This document shows, one piece after another, positions 1-7,931 of a DNA stretch of 33,942 nucleotides. The DNA is from an uncultured Alphaproteobacteria bacterium (GTDB lineage Bacteria; Pseudomonadota; Alphaproteobacteria; Rhizobiales; TMED25), in assembly GCA_938074435.1 (NCBI GenBank), contig CALJEH010000050.1, positions 1-33,942 of the forward strand, in the 5' to 3' direction. How positions within the stretch are numbered: the first letter of the stretch is position 1; the number at the start of each line of letters is the position of its first letter. The translations under genes were made by a program, and so were the position numbers. The notes beneath the pieces are model-generated. The model was not told the origin of the DNA, searched no databases, and was given only the letters and a program-made list of their open reading frames with translations.

Positions 1-334
1 TTACATCAAGGTATGGAGCGAAGTTAGTAAAAATACATGATCTGTATTGCGTCCCAATATCAACGCCTTGTCTATTTATTTGCGTAGGGTCATGGATATT
101 CCAGAAAATATCCAATAGTTCATCGAATTTTACGATTGAATCATCAAATTTAACTTTTACTATTTCTGCATGCCCCGTAAGACCAGAACAAACTTGTTCG
201 TATGTGGGATTGTGGTTGGAACCACCTGCGTATCCTACTTCTGTTTCCAAAACACCATCGGTAAAGTGGTAAATTTTTTGTGGGTGCCAAAAACAACCTG
301 CGCCAAATAGAACAATATTTTTATCTTCACTCAT
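1..334 (-). CDS. msrA: Peptide-methionine (S)-S-oxide reductase MsrA, C-terminus cut off by window edge
   Basis: MsrA reduces methionine-S-sulfoxide in oxidised proteins back to methionine. This gene is not in the ORF track because its 3' end lies outside the window. The reverse strand from the ATG at 332-334 reads MSEDKNIVLFGAGCFW without a stop to base 1, giving 111 codons. Visible family landmarks are the catalytic-Cys loop GAGCFW, a VGYAGG segment, TGHAE (which carries the conserved Glu) and GTQYRS. The residue after the loop is His (GCFWH) where Gly is usual, and the usual Glu two positions on is Gln. The start lies 9 bases past the stop of the upstream GST gene, so the two probably share a transcript and an oxidative-stress role. 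The resolving cysteines, if present, lie outside the window. Confidence 0.93.
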   Translation of the reverse strand, partial: MSEDKNIVLFGAGCFWHPQKIYHFTDGVLETEVGYAGGSNHNPTYEQVCSGLTGHAEIVKVKFDDSIVKFDELLDIFWNIHDPTQINRQGVDIGTQYRSCIFTNFAPYLDV

Positions 335-343
335 ATATATTAT

Positions 344-1315
344 TTATACCCTATTATGAGGTTGATCGAATTCAAATTCTGGTCCATGTGCAATTACTCC
401 GCTTGGATTGATAGTCTCATGACTCCCATAGTAATGTTCCTTACTATATTTGTCATCGTAAGTGTCGCTAATACCAGGGAACTGATATAGTTCTTTGGTA
501 TAATTAAAGAGATTATCATATTCTTTTAATTTTCTTTTATTACACTTAAAATGCCCATGGTAAACACTATCAAATCTTAGTAGCGTTGGAAGAAGTCGCC
601 AATCAGCTTCTGTTACTATGTTGCCTATGAGGTATCTCTGTTTTGATAAAATATGATCCAGCTTATCTAATCCCGAAAATAAAGTTTCAATTGCTTCATC
701 ATAAGCATCCTGAGTTGTTGCAAATCCAGATCTATAGACACCATTATTGATATTTTGATAGATAAAATCATTCATATTATCTATCTTATCAGTTAGGTTA
801 TCGGGGTAGTAATCACCTTCCTTTGCTCCTATATTATCAAATGCTGAGTTAAACATCCTTATTATATCAGCTGACTCATTATTCACTATTGTTGATGTTT
901 TTTTATCCCATAACAATGGGACTGTAACACGTCCAGAATAGGAGTTATCTTCTTTGAGGTATACCTCATATAAATATTTTGAATGGTTAATATTATCCGG
1001 AATTACACCATAGCCATCGTCAAATGTCCAGCCTTTGGAACGCATAATGGAATTCACTCCTGAGATAGATACCATATTCTCAAGGCCTTTGATTGCTCTA
1101 AAAATTAGTGTTCTATGTGCCCATGGGCAAGCCCAGGATATATATAGATGATATCGATCTTTTTCGGCTAAAAAACCATCTTTTCCAGTGGGACCCGCCT
1201 TTCCGTCAACTGTTATCCAATTTCGAAAGATTGACGGTTTTCTGACATAACGTCCTTTTGTTTCTTTTGTGTTATGCCATTGGTCAATCCAAACACCATT
1301 TTCTAGTCTACCCAT
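344..1315 (-). CDS. Glutathionyl-hydroquinone reductase (Xi-class glutathione S-transferase, YqjG/ECM4 family)
   Basis: Xi-class GSTs reduce glutathionyl-hydroquinones with glutathione. The 323-residue length matches the family. The diagnostic CPWAH motif is at residues 63-67, with the catalytic Cys at 63, preceded by a segment reading RYHLYISWA. The thioredoxin-like part continues with VPLLWD and the glutathione-binding NNESADIIRM stretch, followed by an all-helical C-terminal domain. A plausible Shine-Dalgarno (AAGGTG) lies upstream of the ATG. The partial msrA gene follows after a 9-base gap on the same strand. The gene is divergent from the GNAT gene across about 100 bases. Family assignment is secure; the physiological quinone substrate is unknown. 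Confidence 0.93.
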   Translation of the reverse strand: MGRLENGVWIDQWHNTKETKGRYVRKPSIFRNWITVDGKAGPTGKDGFLAEKDRYHLYISWACPWAHRTLIFRAIKGLENMVSISGVNSIMRSKGWTFDDGYGVIPDNINHSKYLYEVYLKEDNSYSGRVTVPLLWDKKTSTIVNNESADIIRMFNSAFDNIGAKEGDYYPDNLTDKIDNMNDFIYQNINNGVYRSGFATTQDAYDEAIETLFSGLDKLDHILSKQRYLIGNIVTEADWRLLPTLLRFDSVYHGHFKCNKRKLKEYDNLFNYTKELYQFPGISDTYDDKYSKEHYYGSHETINPSGVIAHGPEFEFDQPHNRV

Positions 1316-1378
1316 AAACTTTCACCTTAAAATTAAATATTACTAGTATTTTGTTTTCTTTTAATTTAATAATTTCTT

Positions 1379-1393
1379 GAACATATCATGTTC
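1379..1393. repeat. Dyad GAACAT-N3-ATGTTC in the GST/GNAT divergent region
   Basis: A perfect 6-bp inverted repeat with a 3-base spacer lies 21 bases before the GNAT start codon, inside the 99-base gap between two divergent genes. It could be an operator or a short hairpin in the GNAT leader. No known regulator was matched with confidence. Confidence 0.4.
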
Positions 1394-1414
1394 TCATAGA
1401 AAAATGTAAGCAAA

Positions 1415-1930
1415 ATGAAAAATAATTCTAATTCAGAACCTGAAATTAGGCTTGAAAGATCAGATGATGATCCTAAAATTGATAACCTTCACTCTGAAAC
1501 ATTTGGTCCTGGTAGATATACAAAAAGTGCTTTCAGGTACAGAGAAAAGAGAGAGCATTTAATTAATATTTCATTTGTTTTGGTTGATCAAAATCAAATC
1601 ATCGGTTCTGTGAGATATTGGGAAATTTTAGTAAATAATGCTCCTGCATTATTGTTAGGTCCTATTGTCATTCATCCAGATCATAGGGGACGTGGATATG
1701 GTGTCAGATTGATAGATTATAGTGTCAATAAATGCAATGAAGCAAATCATAATATAATCATCCTCGTAGGTGATCTGTCTTATTATTCCAAGGTTGGTTT
1801 TAAAAGAATGTTAGGAAAAGAAATTATTTTTGCAGGACCTGTCAATAATGATCGGGTATTGTATAGGGAAATCAAAACTAATATAATTGAAGATAGTTCA
1901 AAAATAATTATTAAACGTTACCCTGATTAA
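1415..1930 (+). CDS. GNAT-family N-acetyltransferase (YhbS-like)
   Basis: This is a 171-residue acetyl-CoA-dependent acyltransferase of the GNAT fold. Motif A, which binds the acetyl-CoA pyrophosphate, is visible around residues 83-100 as PIVIHPDHRGRGYG. A YYSKVGF segment in the C-terminal half matches the YhbS-like (COG3153) arrangement. The substrate cannot be read from sequence. The gene is the first of a plus-strand run leading through DUF1285, NUDIX and DUF6111 genes to the CCA-adding enzyme. The gap to the DUF1285 gene is 6 bases, so co-transcription is likely. The dyad immediately upstream is the only regulatory candidate seen. Confidence 0.85.
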   Translation: MKNNSNSEPEIRLERSDDDPKIDNLHSETFGPGRYTKSAFRYREKREHLINISFVLVDQNQIIGSVRYWEILVNNAPALLLGPIVIHPDHRGRGYGVRLIDYSVNKCNEANHNIIILVGDLSYYSKVGFKRMLGKEIIFAGPVNNDRVLYREIKTNIIEDSSKIIIKRYPD

Positions 1931-1936
1931 TCTAAA

Positions 1937-2452
1937 TTGAGTAAAACTAATAAAATCAATCACGCTAAGACATCCCCAAAGTTCTTTATTGATAAAGAGT
2001 GCAGATGGTTTTTTAAGGGAACTGAAATTAAGCGACATCCAATGGTCTGTCTTTTTTCAAGATATCTCAGGCTGAATGAGGTTGGTCAATATTTTATTAC
2101 GACGCCATATGAAAAGGAGCAGGTTATTGTTGAAGACGTTCCATTTAAAATTACAAGTATATGGACTAAAGGTGAGAAGGATGATGCTGTTATATACCTA
2201 CAAACAAATGTAGGTGATGAATTAACATTAAATTCAAATAAACAGATAAGATTTTTAAATAATAAGATAAATTATGGCATAATTCCATATGTTACAGTTA
2301 GAGATAATATTGAAGCATATTTCAATAGATCATGTGCTCTTGACCTATTCGATCTATGTAATTATCATGAAATTGATAATACCAGTTGTTTTGGTTTTTG
2401 GAGTGGTAAGGAGTTTTTCGCAATAGAATCCATCAAAGATAACAATAATTGA
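1937..2452 (+). CDS. DUF1285 domain-containing protein
   Basis: A 171-residue protein of the DUF1285 family, whose function is not established. Matching features are the N-terminal IDKECRWFFKGTEIKR stretch followed by a short helix (VCLFSRYL), then the YFITTPYEKEQ and VEDVPFKI segments. The start is TTG. The first internal ATG is at residue 36 and would remove conserved N-terminal residues, so TTG is preferred even though no strong Shine-Dalgarno precedes it. It sits 10 bases before the NUDIX gene; DUF1285, NUDIX and CCA-adding enzyme genes are often neighbours in alphaproteobacteria. No signal peptide or membrane segment is seen, so it is probably cytoplasmic. Confidence 0.8.
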   Translation: MSKTNKINHAKTSPKFFIDKECRWFFKGTEIKRHPMVCLFSRYLRLNEVGQYFITTPYEKEQVIVEDVPFKITSIWTKGEKDDAVIYLQTNVGDELTLNSNKQIRFLNNKINYGIIPYVTVRDNIEAYFNRSCALDLFDLCNYHEIDNTSCFGFWSGKEFFAIESIKDNNN

Positions 2453-2462
2453 AAATTACATA

Positions 2463-3059
2463 ATGAATTACACTGAAAAATTAATAAAAGATATTCCAAC
2501 ATACAAATCAAAAATTTTTACCGATAGAAATGATGATAAATTATATTCAATAATCAATGGTAAAAAATATAGAAACTCTGCCGTTTTGATTCCTCTTATT
2601 AGCAATAATCAAGATATTCAAATAATACTTACTCAGAGGTCAAATAATTTACCATCACATGCCGGGCAAATATCATTCCCTGGAGGAAAAGTTGACCTAA
2701 AAGACGAAAGTCCTGTTGATACTGCTTACAGAGAGGCCAATGAAGAAATTGGACTTTCTAGAGAAAAGATTGAGCATTTGGGCTATCTGGATGTAACAAC
2801 TACGGGGACAAATTTCATGATATTGCCCGTTGTAGCTTCAATTAGCAGTAACTTTGTTCCAAAATTGAATAATGATGAGGTTGAGAGTTTGGTTTATCTT
2901 CCATTAAATTTTATTTCAGATACAAACAATTTAAAATTGATGAACAAAGAAATCAATGGCGAAGATAGGACTTTTTTTGTCTATGAATATGATAACTATT
3001 TCATATGGGGGGCAACTGCGCGCCTTTTGAAAGCGCTATCTGAAAGGTTATTTCAATAA
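2463..3059 (+). CDS. NUDIX hydrolase, CoA pyrophosphatase type (NudL/YeaB-like)
   Basis: A 198-residue NUDIX hydrolase. The UPF0035/CoA-pyrophosphatase signature is seen as LTQRSNNLPSHAGQISFPGG at about residues 56-75. It is followed by the Nudix helix with REANEEIGL at 90-98, which holds the metal-binding glutamates. This subfamily splits CoA or its derivatives into a 4'-phosphopantetheine part and 3',5'-ADP. The stop overlaps the start of the next gene by one base (TAATG), implying translational coupling with the DUF6111 gene. Exact substrate preference is inferred from the family signature only. Confidence 0.88.
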   Translation: MNYTEKLIKDIPTYKSKIFTDRNDDKLYSIINGKKYRNSAVLIPLISNNQDIQIILTQRSNNLPSHAGQISFPGGKVDLKDESPVDTAYREANEEIGLSREKIEHLGYLDVTTTGTNFMILPVVASISSNFVPKLNNDEVESLVYLPLNFISDTNNLKLMNKEINGEDRTFFVYEYDNYFIWGATARLLKALSERLFQ

Positions 3060-3322
3060 TGATAAAGATAGTAATTTTCCATCTATTTTTGATTTTGACT
3101 CCTTTTATGATATTTTATCTACTTAACTCACTTCTACCCAATAGGAAAAACACCAAAGAGATTTTCACACAGAAATTCTCAACTTTATTAATTATCGGAT
3201 TATCAATATCCATAATTCTTTTTTATATAAACCCAATATTTTCAGGTAAAAACATAGATAAGAGTTACTCGCCACCATATATTAAAAATGGTGAGATTAT
3301 TTCTGGTACAATTCAAGAGTAA
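3059..3322 (+). CDS. DUF6111-like small membrane protein
   Basis: An 87-residue protein with two clear hydrophobic segments (about residues 2-26 and 42-60), a short basic loop between them, and a polar tail containing YSPPYIKNGEIISG. That proline-rich tail and the position between a NUDIX gene and a CCA-adding enzyme gene match the alphaproteobacterial DUF6111 family. No catalytic motif is visible and no function is known. It starts one base inside the NUDIX stop codon and ends 12 bases before the CCA-adding enzyme gene, so it is almost certainly translated from the same message. Conservation of the linkage suggests it is a real gene, not a chance ORF. Confidence 0.7.
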   Translation: MIKIVIFHLFLILTPFMIFYLLNSLLPNRKNTKEIFTQKFSTLLIIGLSISIILFYINPIFSGKNIDKSYSPPYIKNGEIISGTIQE

Positions 3323-3334
3323 GCAAAGTTTTTA

Positions 3335-4603
3335 ATGGGACAAGCCCAGACAAATAAAATTAAAATAATAAAGCATATAAATCTCACTCATCATTTTAAT
3401 GAAGACGTATTATATTTATTTGAAATATTTGAGAATATTGGAGCCAATTTATGGGTAGTTGGTGGTGCAGTCCGAGACATTCTATTAGGCAAACAATATA
3501 GCGATGTTGATTTTGTTACAGATATTGATTCCAAAAAAATACAAAAGAAATTGTCTAGTAATGAAAGATTCAGACTAATTGATCATGCAAAAATTTATGG
3601 TTGTATAACCTTCAAAAGCAAAACAAACACTTACCAAGTTACCGCTATGAGAGAGGATATAAAATCGTATGGTCGAAATGCAGATATCAGATATACAAAA
3701 GATATTTTTATTGATGCAAAAAGGAGAGATTTTACAATTAATTCTTTTTACATTGGAAGACAAGGTGAGGTTCTAGATCCATTAGGAGCATATGATGATA
3801 TACTCGAATCTAAAGTTCGCTTCATCGGTGATGCAAGACAAAGGATTGAAGAGGATAATTTGAGGATATTGAGATTTCTCAGATTTGTAGTGATTTTTAA
3901 TAATCGTAAAATTAAAATGGATGATTTACATATTTGCCTACAATCGCGACATTTAATTTTAAATTTATCAAAAGATAGGGTGAGAGATGAAGTACTAAAA
4001 ATTATATCATCAATTCAATCCTCTGAGATGATTAAATATTTATCATTGAATAAATTTTTTAGTATCTTAAATTTTCAAATAAATAATTATTCCTTCCATC
4101 AAAAAATTAGTCAGTTAAAAGGAGAAATAGATTTTGAATTAAATCCAATAATATATTTTGCTCTTGCTTTAGAACCAAATTCACAAGATGTTAGTGTAAT
4201 GGATGCTGTGAAAGGACTAAATTTTCCAAAAAAAGAATTTTATTTAATACATAAAATTTATAATTTTAATGTAATTGAATTATATGAATTCCATGATTTA
4301 ATTGATGTCTATCTTTATAAACACGGAAGATATTTAACAAAAATATTTCTTATAAAATGTCTTATTAATTTAAATATTGTTCCTACTGATTGGACAAAAT
4401 CATTTACTGATATAGATAATAAACCCATACCAATTTTTCCGATTAGTGCAAATACTCTTATTGAGGTTGGGCTTAAAGAGGGTAAATTAATTGGCAAAAC
4501 TCTCCACGAACTTGAACAGATATGGCTCAGTAAAAAATGTTTGATTGGTGATGAGGAATTATTGAATTCTGTGGACTTACCAACTGACAATTGGAGGAAG
4601 TGA
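3335..4603 (+). CDS. cca: CCA-adding tRNA nucleotidyltransferase (class II)
   Basis: This enzyme builds or repairs the 3'-CCA end of tRNA without a nucleic-acid template. The 422-residue protein shows the nucleotidyltransferase core: GGAVRD at residues 43-48, the metal-binding DVDF at 57-60, and RRDFTINS at 130-137 preceded by a strand region with DIRYTKDIFIDA. The RNA-binding neck follows with EEDNLRILRFLRF near 172-184. It is the last gene of the plus-strand run. Its final 27 bases overlap the end of convergent hemF, so the stops lie inside each other's coding sequence. It could be a poly(A)-polymerase-like paralogue, but no second copy is visible and the CCA role is the likely one. Confidence 0.93.
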   Translation: MGQAQTNKIKIIKHINLTHHFNEDVLYLFEIFENIGANLWVVGGAVRDILLGKQYSDVDFVTDIDSKKIQKKLSSNERFRLIDHAKIYGCITFKSKTNTYQVTAMREDIKSYGRNADIRYTKDIFIDAKRRDFTINSFYIGRQGEVLDPLGAYDDILESKVRFIGDARQRIEEDNLRILRFLRFVVIFNNRKIKMDDLHICLQSRHLILNLSKDRVRDEVLKIISSIQSSEMIKYLSLNKFFSILNFQINNYSFHQKISQLKGEIDFELNPIIYFALALEPNSQDVSVMDAVKGLNFPKKEFYLIHKIYNFNVIELYEFHDLIDVYLYKHGRYLTKIFLIKCLINLNIVPTDWTKSFTDIDNKPIPIFPISANTLIEVGLKEGKLIGKTLHELEQIWLSKKCLIGDEELLNSVDLPTDNWRK

Positions 4604-5449
4604 CGATAATATGGAGTTTATGTTGCCACCAGTTTTAAGTCCAAAGATTGTTCCTTTGTCATACATTAGATTAAACTCAACATACCTTCCTCTGTAATAA
4701 AGCTGTTGTTCTCTATCAGAGTTGTTCCACTCTTTGTTAATATTCATTTCAATAATTTCACAATAAGCTTTTATGAAATTATTGCCCACACTCTCTAAAA
4801 AATCTAGATCGTCAAGAGAGTTTGGTGATCTAAAATTATCAAAAAAGATCCCACCTGTTCCACGATTTTCATTTCTATGCTTTATTATGAAATAATCATC
4901 ACAGTTTTTCTTAAACTCATCAAAATTAGCATTCAAATGATTATCACATGCTTCACGCATATATTTGTGGAACAATTTTGTATCTGAATCTTCTTGAGTT
5001 CGTTTGTTTGTGAGCATTGGTGTCAGATCAGCACCACCCCCAAACCAATGGTCTTCACTAATTATCATTCTTAAATTCATATGAGCAGATGGAATAAAAG
5101 GATTTTTGGGATGGATTATTACTGAAATACCTGATGCCCAGAATTGATTTGATAATTTAGAATAAATGCTTTTTTCCAGCACTCCGGGGGATAAATCACC
5201 ATATACAGTTGAAGTATGTACTCCAGCTTTTTCAAAAATTATTCCCCTAAGAAGACTGGAAATTCCACCACCACCTCCTGTACGTGACCAGCTATCCTTT
5301 TCAAATTTCTTCGAATTAGATGTTAAACTAGTTTCGTATGCTTCTAGAGTGTTGCATAATTGATCTCTTAGTTTAGTAAACAGATCTGTCGCTTTAGTGC
5401 GTAATTCAGATGTTTCTTCTAATATTGCTTTATGATTTTTTTCTATCAT
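4577..5449 (-). CDS. hemF: Oxygen-dependent coproporphyrinogen-III oxidase
   Basis: HemF converts coproporphyrinogen III to protoporphyrinogen IX with oxygen, late in haem biosynthesis. The 290-residue protein has the full set of family motifs: GGGGGISSLLRG near residues 58-69, PFIPSAHMNLRM at 117-128, HWFGGGADLTP at 134-144, NRGTGGIFFDNF at 195-206, and YYRGRYVEFNL followed by LKTGG near the C-terminus. It lies 4 bases after trmL on the same strand, so the two form an operon. Haem supply fits with the neighbouring cytochrome bc1 genes. The 3' end runs 27 bases into the convergent CCA-adding enzyme gene. No oddity is seen in active-site segments. Confidence 0.97.
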   Translation of the reverse strand: MIEKNHKAILEETSELRTKATDLFTKLRDQLCNTLEAYETSLTSNSKKFEKDSWSRTGGGGGISSLLRGIIFEKAGVHTSTVYGDLSPGVLEKSIYSKLSNQFWASGISVIIHPKNPFIPSAHMNLRMIISEDHWFGGGADLTPMLTNKRTQEDSDTKLFHKYMREACDNHLNANFDEFKKNCDDYFIIKHRNENRGTGGIFFDNFRSPNSLDDLDFLESVGNNFIKAYCEIIEMNINKEWNNSDREQQLYYRGRYVEFNLMYDKGTIFGLKTGGNINSILSSLPPIVSW

Positions 5450-5453
5450 TGTA

Positions 5454-5933
5454 TTAACTATCAGATGTCTGCCTCAAAGCTTCGCCTAATATTATAGCGC
5501 ACGAGCTAGAGACATTAAAGGATCGCATACCGTTTTTCATCTTTATTTTTACCCGAGTGTCCGATTGGTTATGAACTTCTTCAGGAACACCAGAACTCTC
5601 TCTACCAAATAATAGAATGTCATTAACTTCATAATTAATATCTAAATAGGACTGATCTGTTTTTGTGGTTGCTAAGATTATTCTATGTGAGTTTGATTTT
5701 GACCATCTAAAAAACTCAGCCCATGATGGATGTTTAATAATATCCAAATGATTTATGTAATCCATCGCAACTCTGTTCAATCTTTTATCATCAATTATAA
5801 ATCCTGTTGGCTCTATTATGTGTAAGGAAACTCCAAAACATGCAGTTAGGCGTATAATTGATCCGGTATTTTGTGGAATATCTGGCTGATATAACGCTAC
5901 GGAGATATTTTTTTTCTTGTTGTTTGCACTCAT
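5454..5933 (-). CDS. trmL: tRNA (cytidine(34)-2'-O)-methyltransferase TrmL (SPOUT family)
   Basis: TrmL 2'-O-methylates the wobble base of certain leucine tRNAs. The 159-residue length is that of the minimal SPOUT methyltransferase. All three SpoU motifs are present: LYQPDIPQNTGSIIR at about residues 14-28, LLFGRESSGVP in the middle, and MRSFNVSSSCAIILGEALRQ at the C-terminus, which form the trefoil-knot SAM site. The arrangement trmL divergent from petA is common in alphaproteobacteria. A TATAAT hexamer lies at 5960-5965 on this strand, about 27 bases before the start, but no -35 element can be made out. hemF follows directly. Confidence 0.92.
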   Translation of the reverse strand: MSANNKKKNISVALYQPDIPQNTGSIIRLTACFGVSLHIIEPTGFIIDDKRLNRVAMDYINHLDIIKHPSWAEFFRWSKSNSHRIILATTKTDQSYLDINYEVNDILLFGRESSGVPEEVHNQSDTRVKIKMKNGMRSFNVSSSCAIILGEALRQTSDS

Positions 5934-6084
5934 TTTTAATAGAAAAATAATTTAAATTAATTATATACAATTATGTAATTTAGATTTTTTAACTTATTTA
6001 CAAAAAATCAATTAATAACGTGTACAAAGGTATAGCATTTTTTTTTAAATCAGTATAAACATATATAGAAATTAAGAGGATAAA
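5934..6084. promoter_or_regulatory. Divergent trmL/petA intergenic region
   Basis: These 151 bases separate two divergent operons and must contain promoters for both. They are very AT-rich. Visible items are a minus-strand TATAAT at 5960-5965 that could serve trmL, a 12-bp palindrome TAATTTAAATTA at 5948-5959, and a purine-rich Shine-Dalgarno AAGAGGA at 6074-6080 for petA. I could not identify a convincing -35/-10 pair for petA or a complete binding site for a known redox regulator. Confidence 0.4.
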
Positions 6085-6660
6085 TTGTCAAAGAAAGATA
6101 CAAAAGAGCCATCCAGAAGAGATTTCATTTTTCTAGCAACAGGTGCTTTTGCAGCAGCAGGGGCCGCTAGCGTTGCATGGCCAATCGTGGATCAAATGAA
6201 CCCTGATGCAACAGCACTAGCATTATCAAAAATAGAAGTAGATATAAGCCAAATCGAGAGAGGGCAGTCAATAACTGTCAAATGGAGAGGAAAGCCAGTC
6301 TTCATAAGAAGAAGAACAGATGAAGAAATTCAGATGGCATCCAGAGTAGATGTTAATTCTTTACCAGATGGCAATGCGAGAAATTATAATTTGACCGCTG
6401 ATTCATCCGCCACTGATGAAAATAGAGCGCTTGATGACAATAAAGAATGGTTGGTAATGGTAGGTGTTTGTACCCATCTTGGTTGTGTGCCTAAGGGCCA
6501 ATCTTTGGGAGATGCCAAAGGGGACTATGGCGGGTGGTATTGTCCATGTCATGGTTCTCATTATGACACTGCAGGCAGAATAAGGAAAGGTCCTGCTGCA
6601 AAAAATCTTGATATTCCTGTCGCTGAATTTGTAAATGATAATGTTATAAGAATAGGTTAA
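6085..6660 (+). CDS. petA: Ubiquinol-cytochrome c reductase iron-sulfur subunit (Rieske protein)
   Basis: This is the 2Fe-2S subunit of the cytochrome bc1 complex, which takes electrons from ubiquinol and passes them to cytochrome c1. The 191-residue protein opens with a twin-arginine motif (SRRDFIF, residues 10-16) and a hydrophobic anchor at about 15-33, so it is exported folded by the Tat system and stays membrane-bound. Cluster ligands are visible in CTHLGC (129-134) and CPCHGS (153-158), with the GDYGGWY segment between them. The start is TTG, chosen because AAGAGGA sits 4 bases upstream and because it keeps the whole Tat signal. It is the first gene of petABC, 7 bases before petB. Confidence 0.97.
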   Translation: MSKKDTKEPSRRDFIFLATGAFAAAGAASVAWPIVDQMNPDATALALSKIEVDISQIERGQSITVKWRGKPVFIRRRTDEEIQMASRVDVNSLPDGNARNYNLTADSSATDENRALDDNKEWLVMVGVCTHLGCVPKGQSLGDAKGDYGGWYCPCHGSHYDTAGRIRKGPAAKNLDIPVAEFVNDNVIRIG

Positions 6661-6667
6661 AAATTGA

Positions 6668-7924
6668 ATGAGTAAAGAGTCAACTTATATTCCAAGAAAT
6701 GGCTTCGCTAAGTGGTTTGATCAGAGATTGCCACTGCCAAGAATGTTACATGATAATATTAGCGCTTTCCCTACACCAAGGAACTTGAATTATTGGTATA
6801 CTTTTGGAGGCATCCTTACATTTTGTCTTGTTACGCAAATTGTAACCGGTATTGTGCTTGCAATGCATTATACGGCGGATGCTGGATTAGCCTTCGCATC
6901 CGTGGAGCACATCATGAGAAATGTAAACTATGGCTGGCTAATTAGGTATATTCATGCCGTGGGTGCATCAATGTTTTTTCTTGCTGTATACGTGCACATG
7001 TTTAGAGGGCTGTATTATGGTTCATACAAAGCACCAAGAGAGATACTCTGGATATTAGGAGTTATAATTTATCTTTTGATGGTAATTACGGCCTTCATGG
7101 GATACGTGTTGCCATGGGGACAAATGAGTTTTTGGGGTGCAACTGTTATTACAAATCTATTTTCTGTAATACCTGTAGTTGGTACAACTATTACAGAGTG
7201 GTTGTGGGGCGGTTTCGCTGTAGATAACGCAACCTTAAAAAGGTTCTTCAGTCTTCACTATCTGATGCCGTTTATGATATTTGGTGTTGTTATCCTGCAC
7301 ATATGGTCTCTGCATGTAACGGGTAATAATAATCCGGTTGGTGTAAGTGTGAAAGATAAACAAGACACTGTTCCGTTTGCGCCATACTATACGGTTAAAG
7401 ATGCACTTTCTTTAGTGTGCTTTTTAATATTATTTGCATGGTTCATATTTTTTAATCCAAATATTTTAGGACATACTGATAATTATATAATGGCAGATCC
7501 TCTTGTCACTCCAGCTCATATTGTTCCTGAATGGTACCTACTGCCATTTTATGCAATCCTCAGGGCGATTCCATCTAAACTTGGGGGTGTTTTGGTGATG
7601 GGAGCTGCGATTGCTGTTCTATTCATTGTGCCATGGTTAGATACATCAAAAGTGAGATCAGCGACTTTCAGACCATTATACAAGCAGTTCTATTGGATTT
7701 TCCTTGTAAATTGTATTGCACTTGGGTATTTGGGATCTCAAAATCCTGAGGGTTTGTTCCTTGTTGCATCTAGAATTTGTACTGCATATTATTTTATACA
7801 TTTTTTGATAGTAATGCCAGTCCTTGGTTTAATAGAAAAGCCCCGTCCAATTCCTGAAAGTATTACAAAGGCAGTACTTGAAAAATTAGAAATTAAAAAT
7901 TCTAAAGAAGAAGCAAAGGCCTAG
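6668..7924 (+). CDS. petB: Cytochrome b of the bc1 complex
   Basis: The membrane core of complex III carries the two b haems and the quinol-oxidation (Qo) and quinone-reduction (Qi) sites. The 418-residue protein has the haem ligands His96/His110 and His197/His211, both pairs with the required 13-residue spacing. The Qo signature PEWY is at 287-290, in [19 protein letters not shown]. Multiple hydrophobic helices fit the eight-helix bacterial form. The C-terminal tail is charged (ending EEAKA). It lies between petA (7-base gap) and petC (7-base gap) in one operon. Nothing in the sequence suggests the split b6/subunit IV arrangement; this is the fused proteobacterial type. Confidence 0.98.
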   Translation: MSKESTYIPRNGFAKWFDQRLPLPRMLHDNISAFPTPRNLNYWYTFGGILTFCLVTQIVTGIVLAMHYTADAGLAFASVEHIMRNVNYGWLIRYIHAVGASMFFLAVYVHMFRGLYYGSYKAPREILWILGVIIYLLMVITAFMGYVLPWGQMSFWGATVITNLFSVIPVVGTTITEWLWGGFAVDNATLKRFFSLHYLMPFMIFGVVILHIWSLHVTGNNNPVGVSVKDKQDTVPFAPYYTVKDALSLVCFLILFAWFIFFNPNILGHTDNYIMADPLVTPAHIVPEWYLLPFYAILRAIPSKLGGVLVMGAAIAVLFIVPWLDTSKVRSATFRPLYKQFYWIFLVNCIALGYLGSQNPEGLFLVASRICTAYYFIHFLIVMPVLGLIEKPRPIPESITKAVLEKLEIKNSKEEAKA

Positions 7925-7931
7925 TTTAGCT

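Noticed and set aside
1379-1393. LexA (SOS) box reading of the GAAC-N7-GTTC dyad
   Set aside because: Alphaproteobacterial LexA normally binds direct repeats (GTTC-N7-GTTC). Here the half-sites are inverted, and the flanking genes are not SOS genes. The dyad is kept as an unassigned element.
5998-6014. FNR-like box (TTTAC-AAAA-ATCAA) upstream of petA
   Set aside because: Only the right half (ATCAA) fits the TTGAT-N4-ATCAA consensus. A half-site is expected by chance in such AT-rich DNA.
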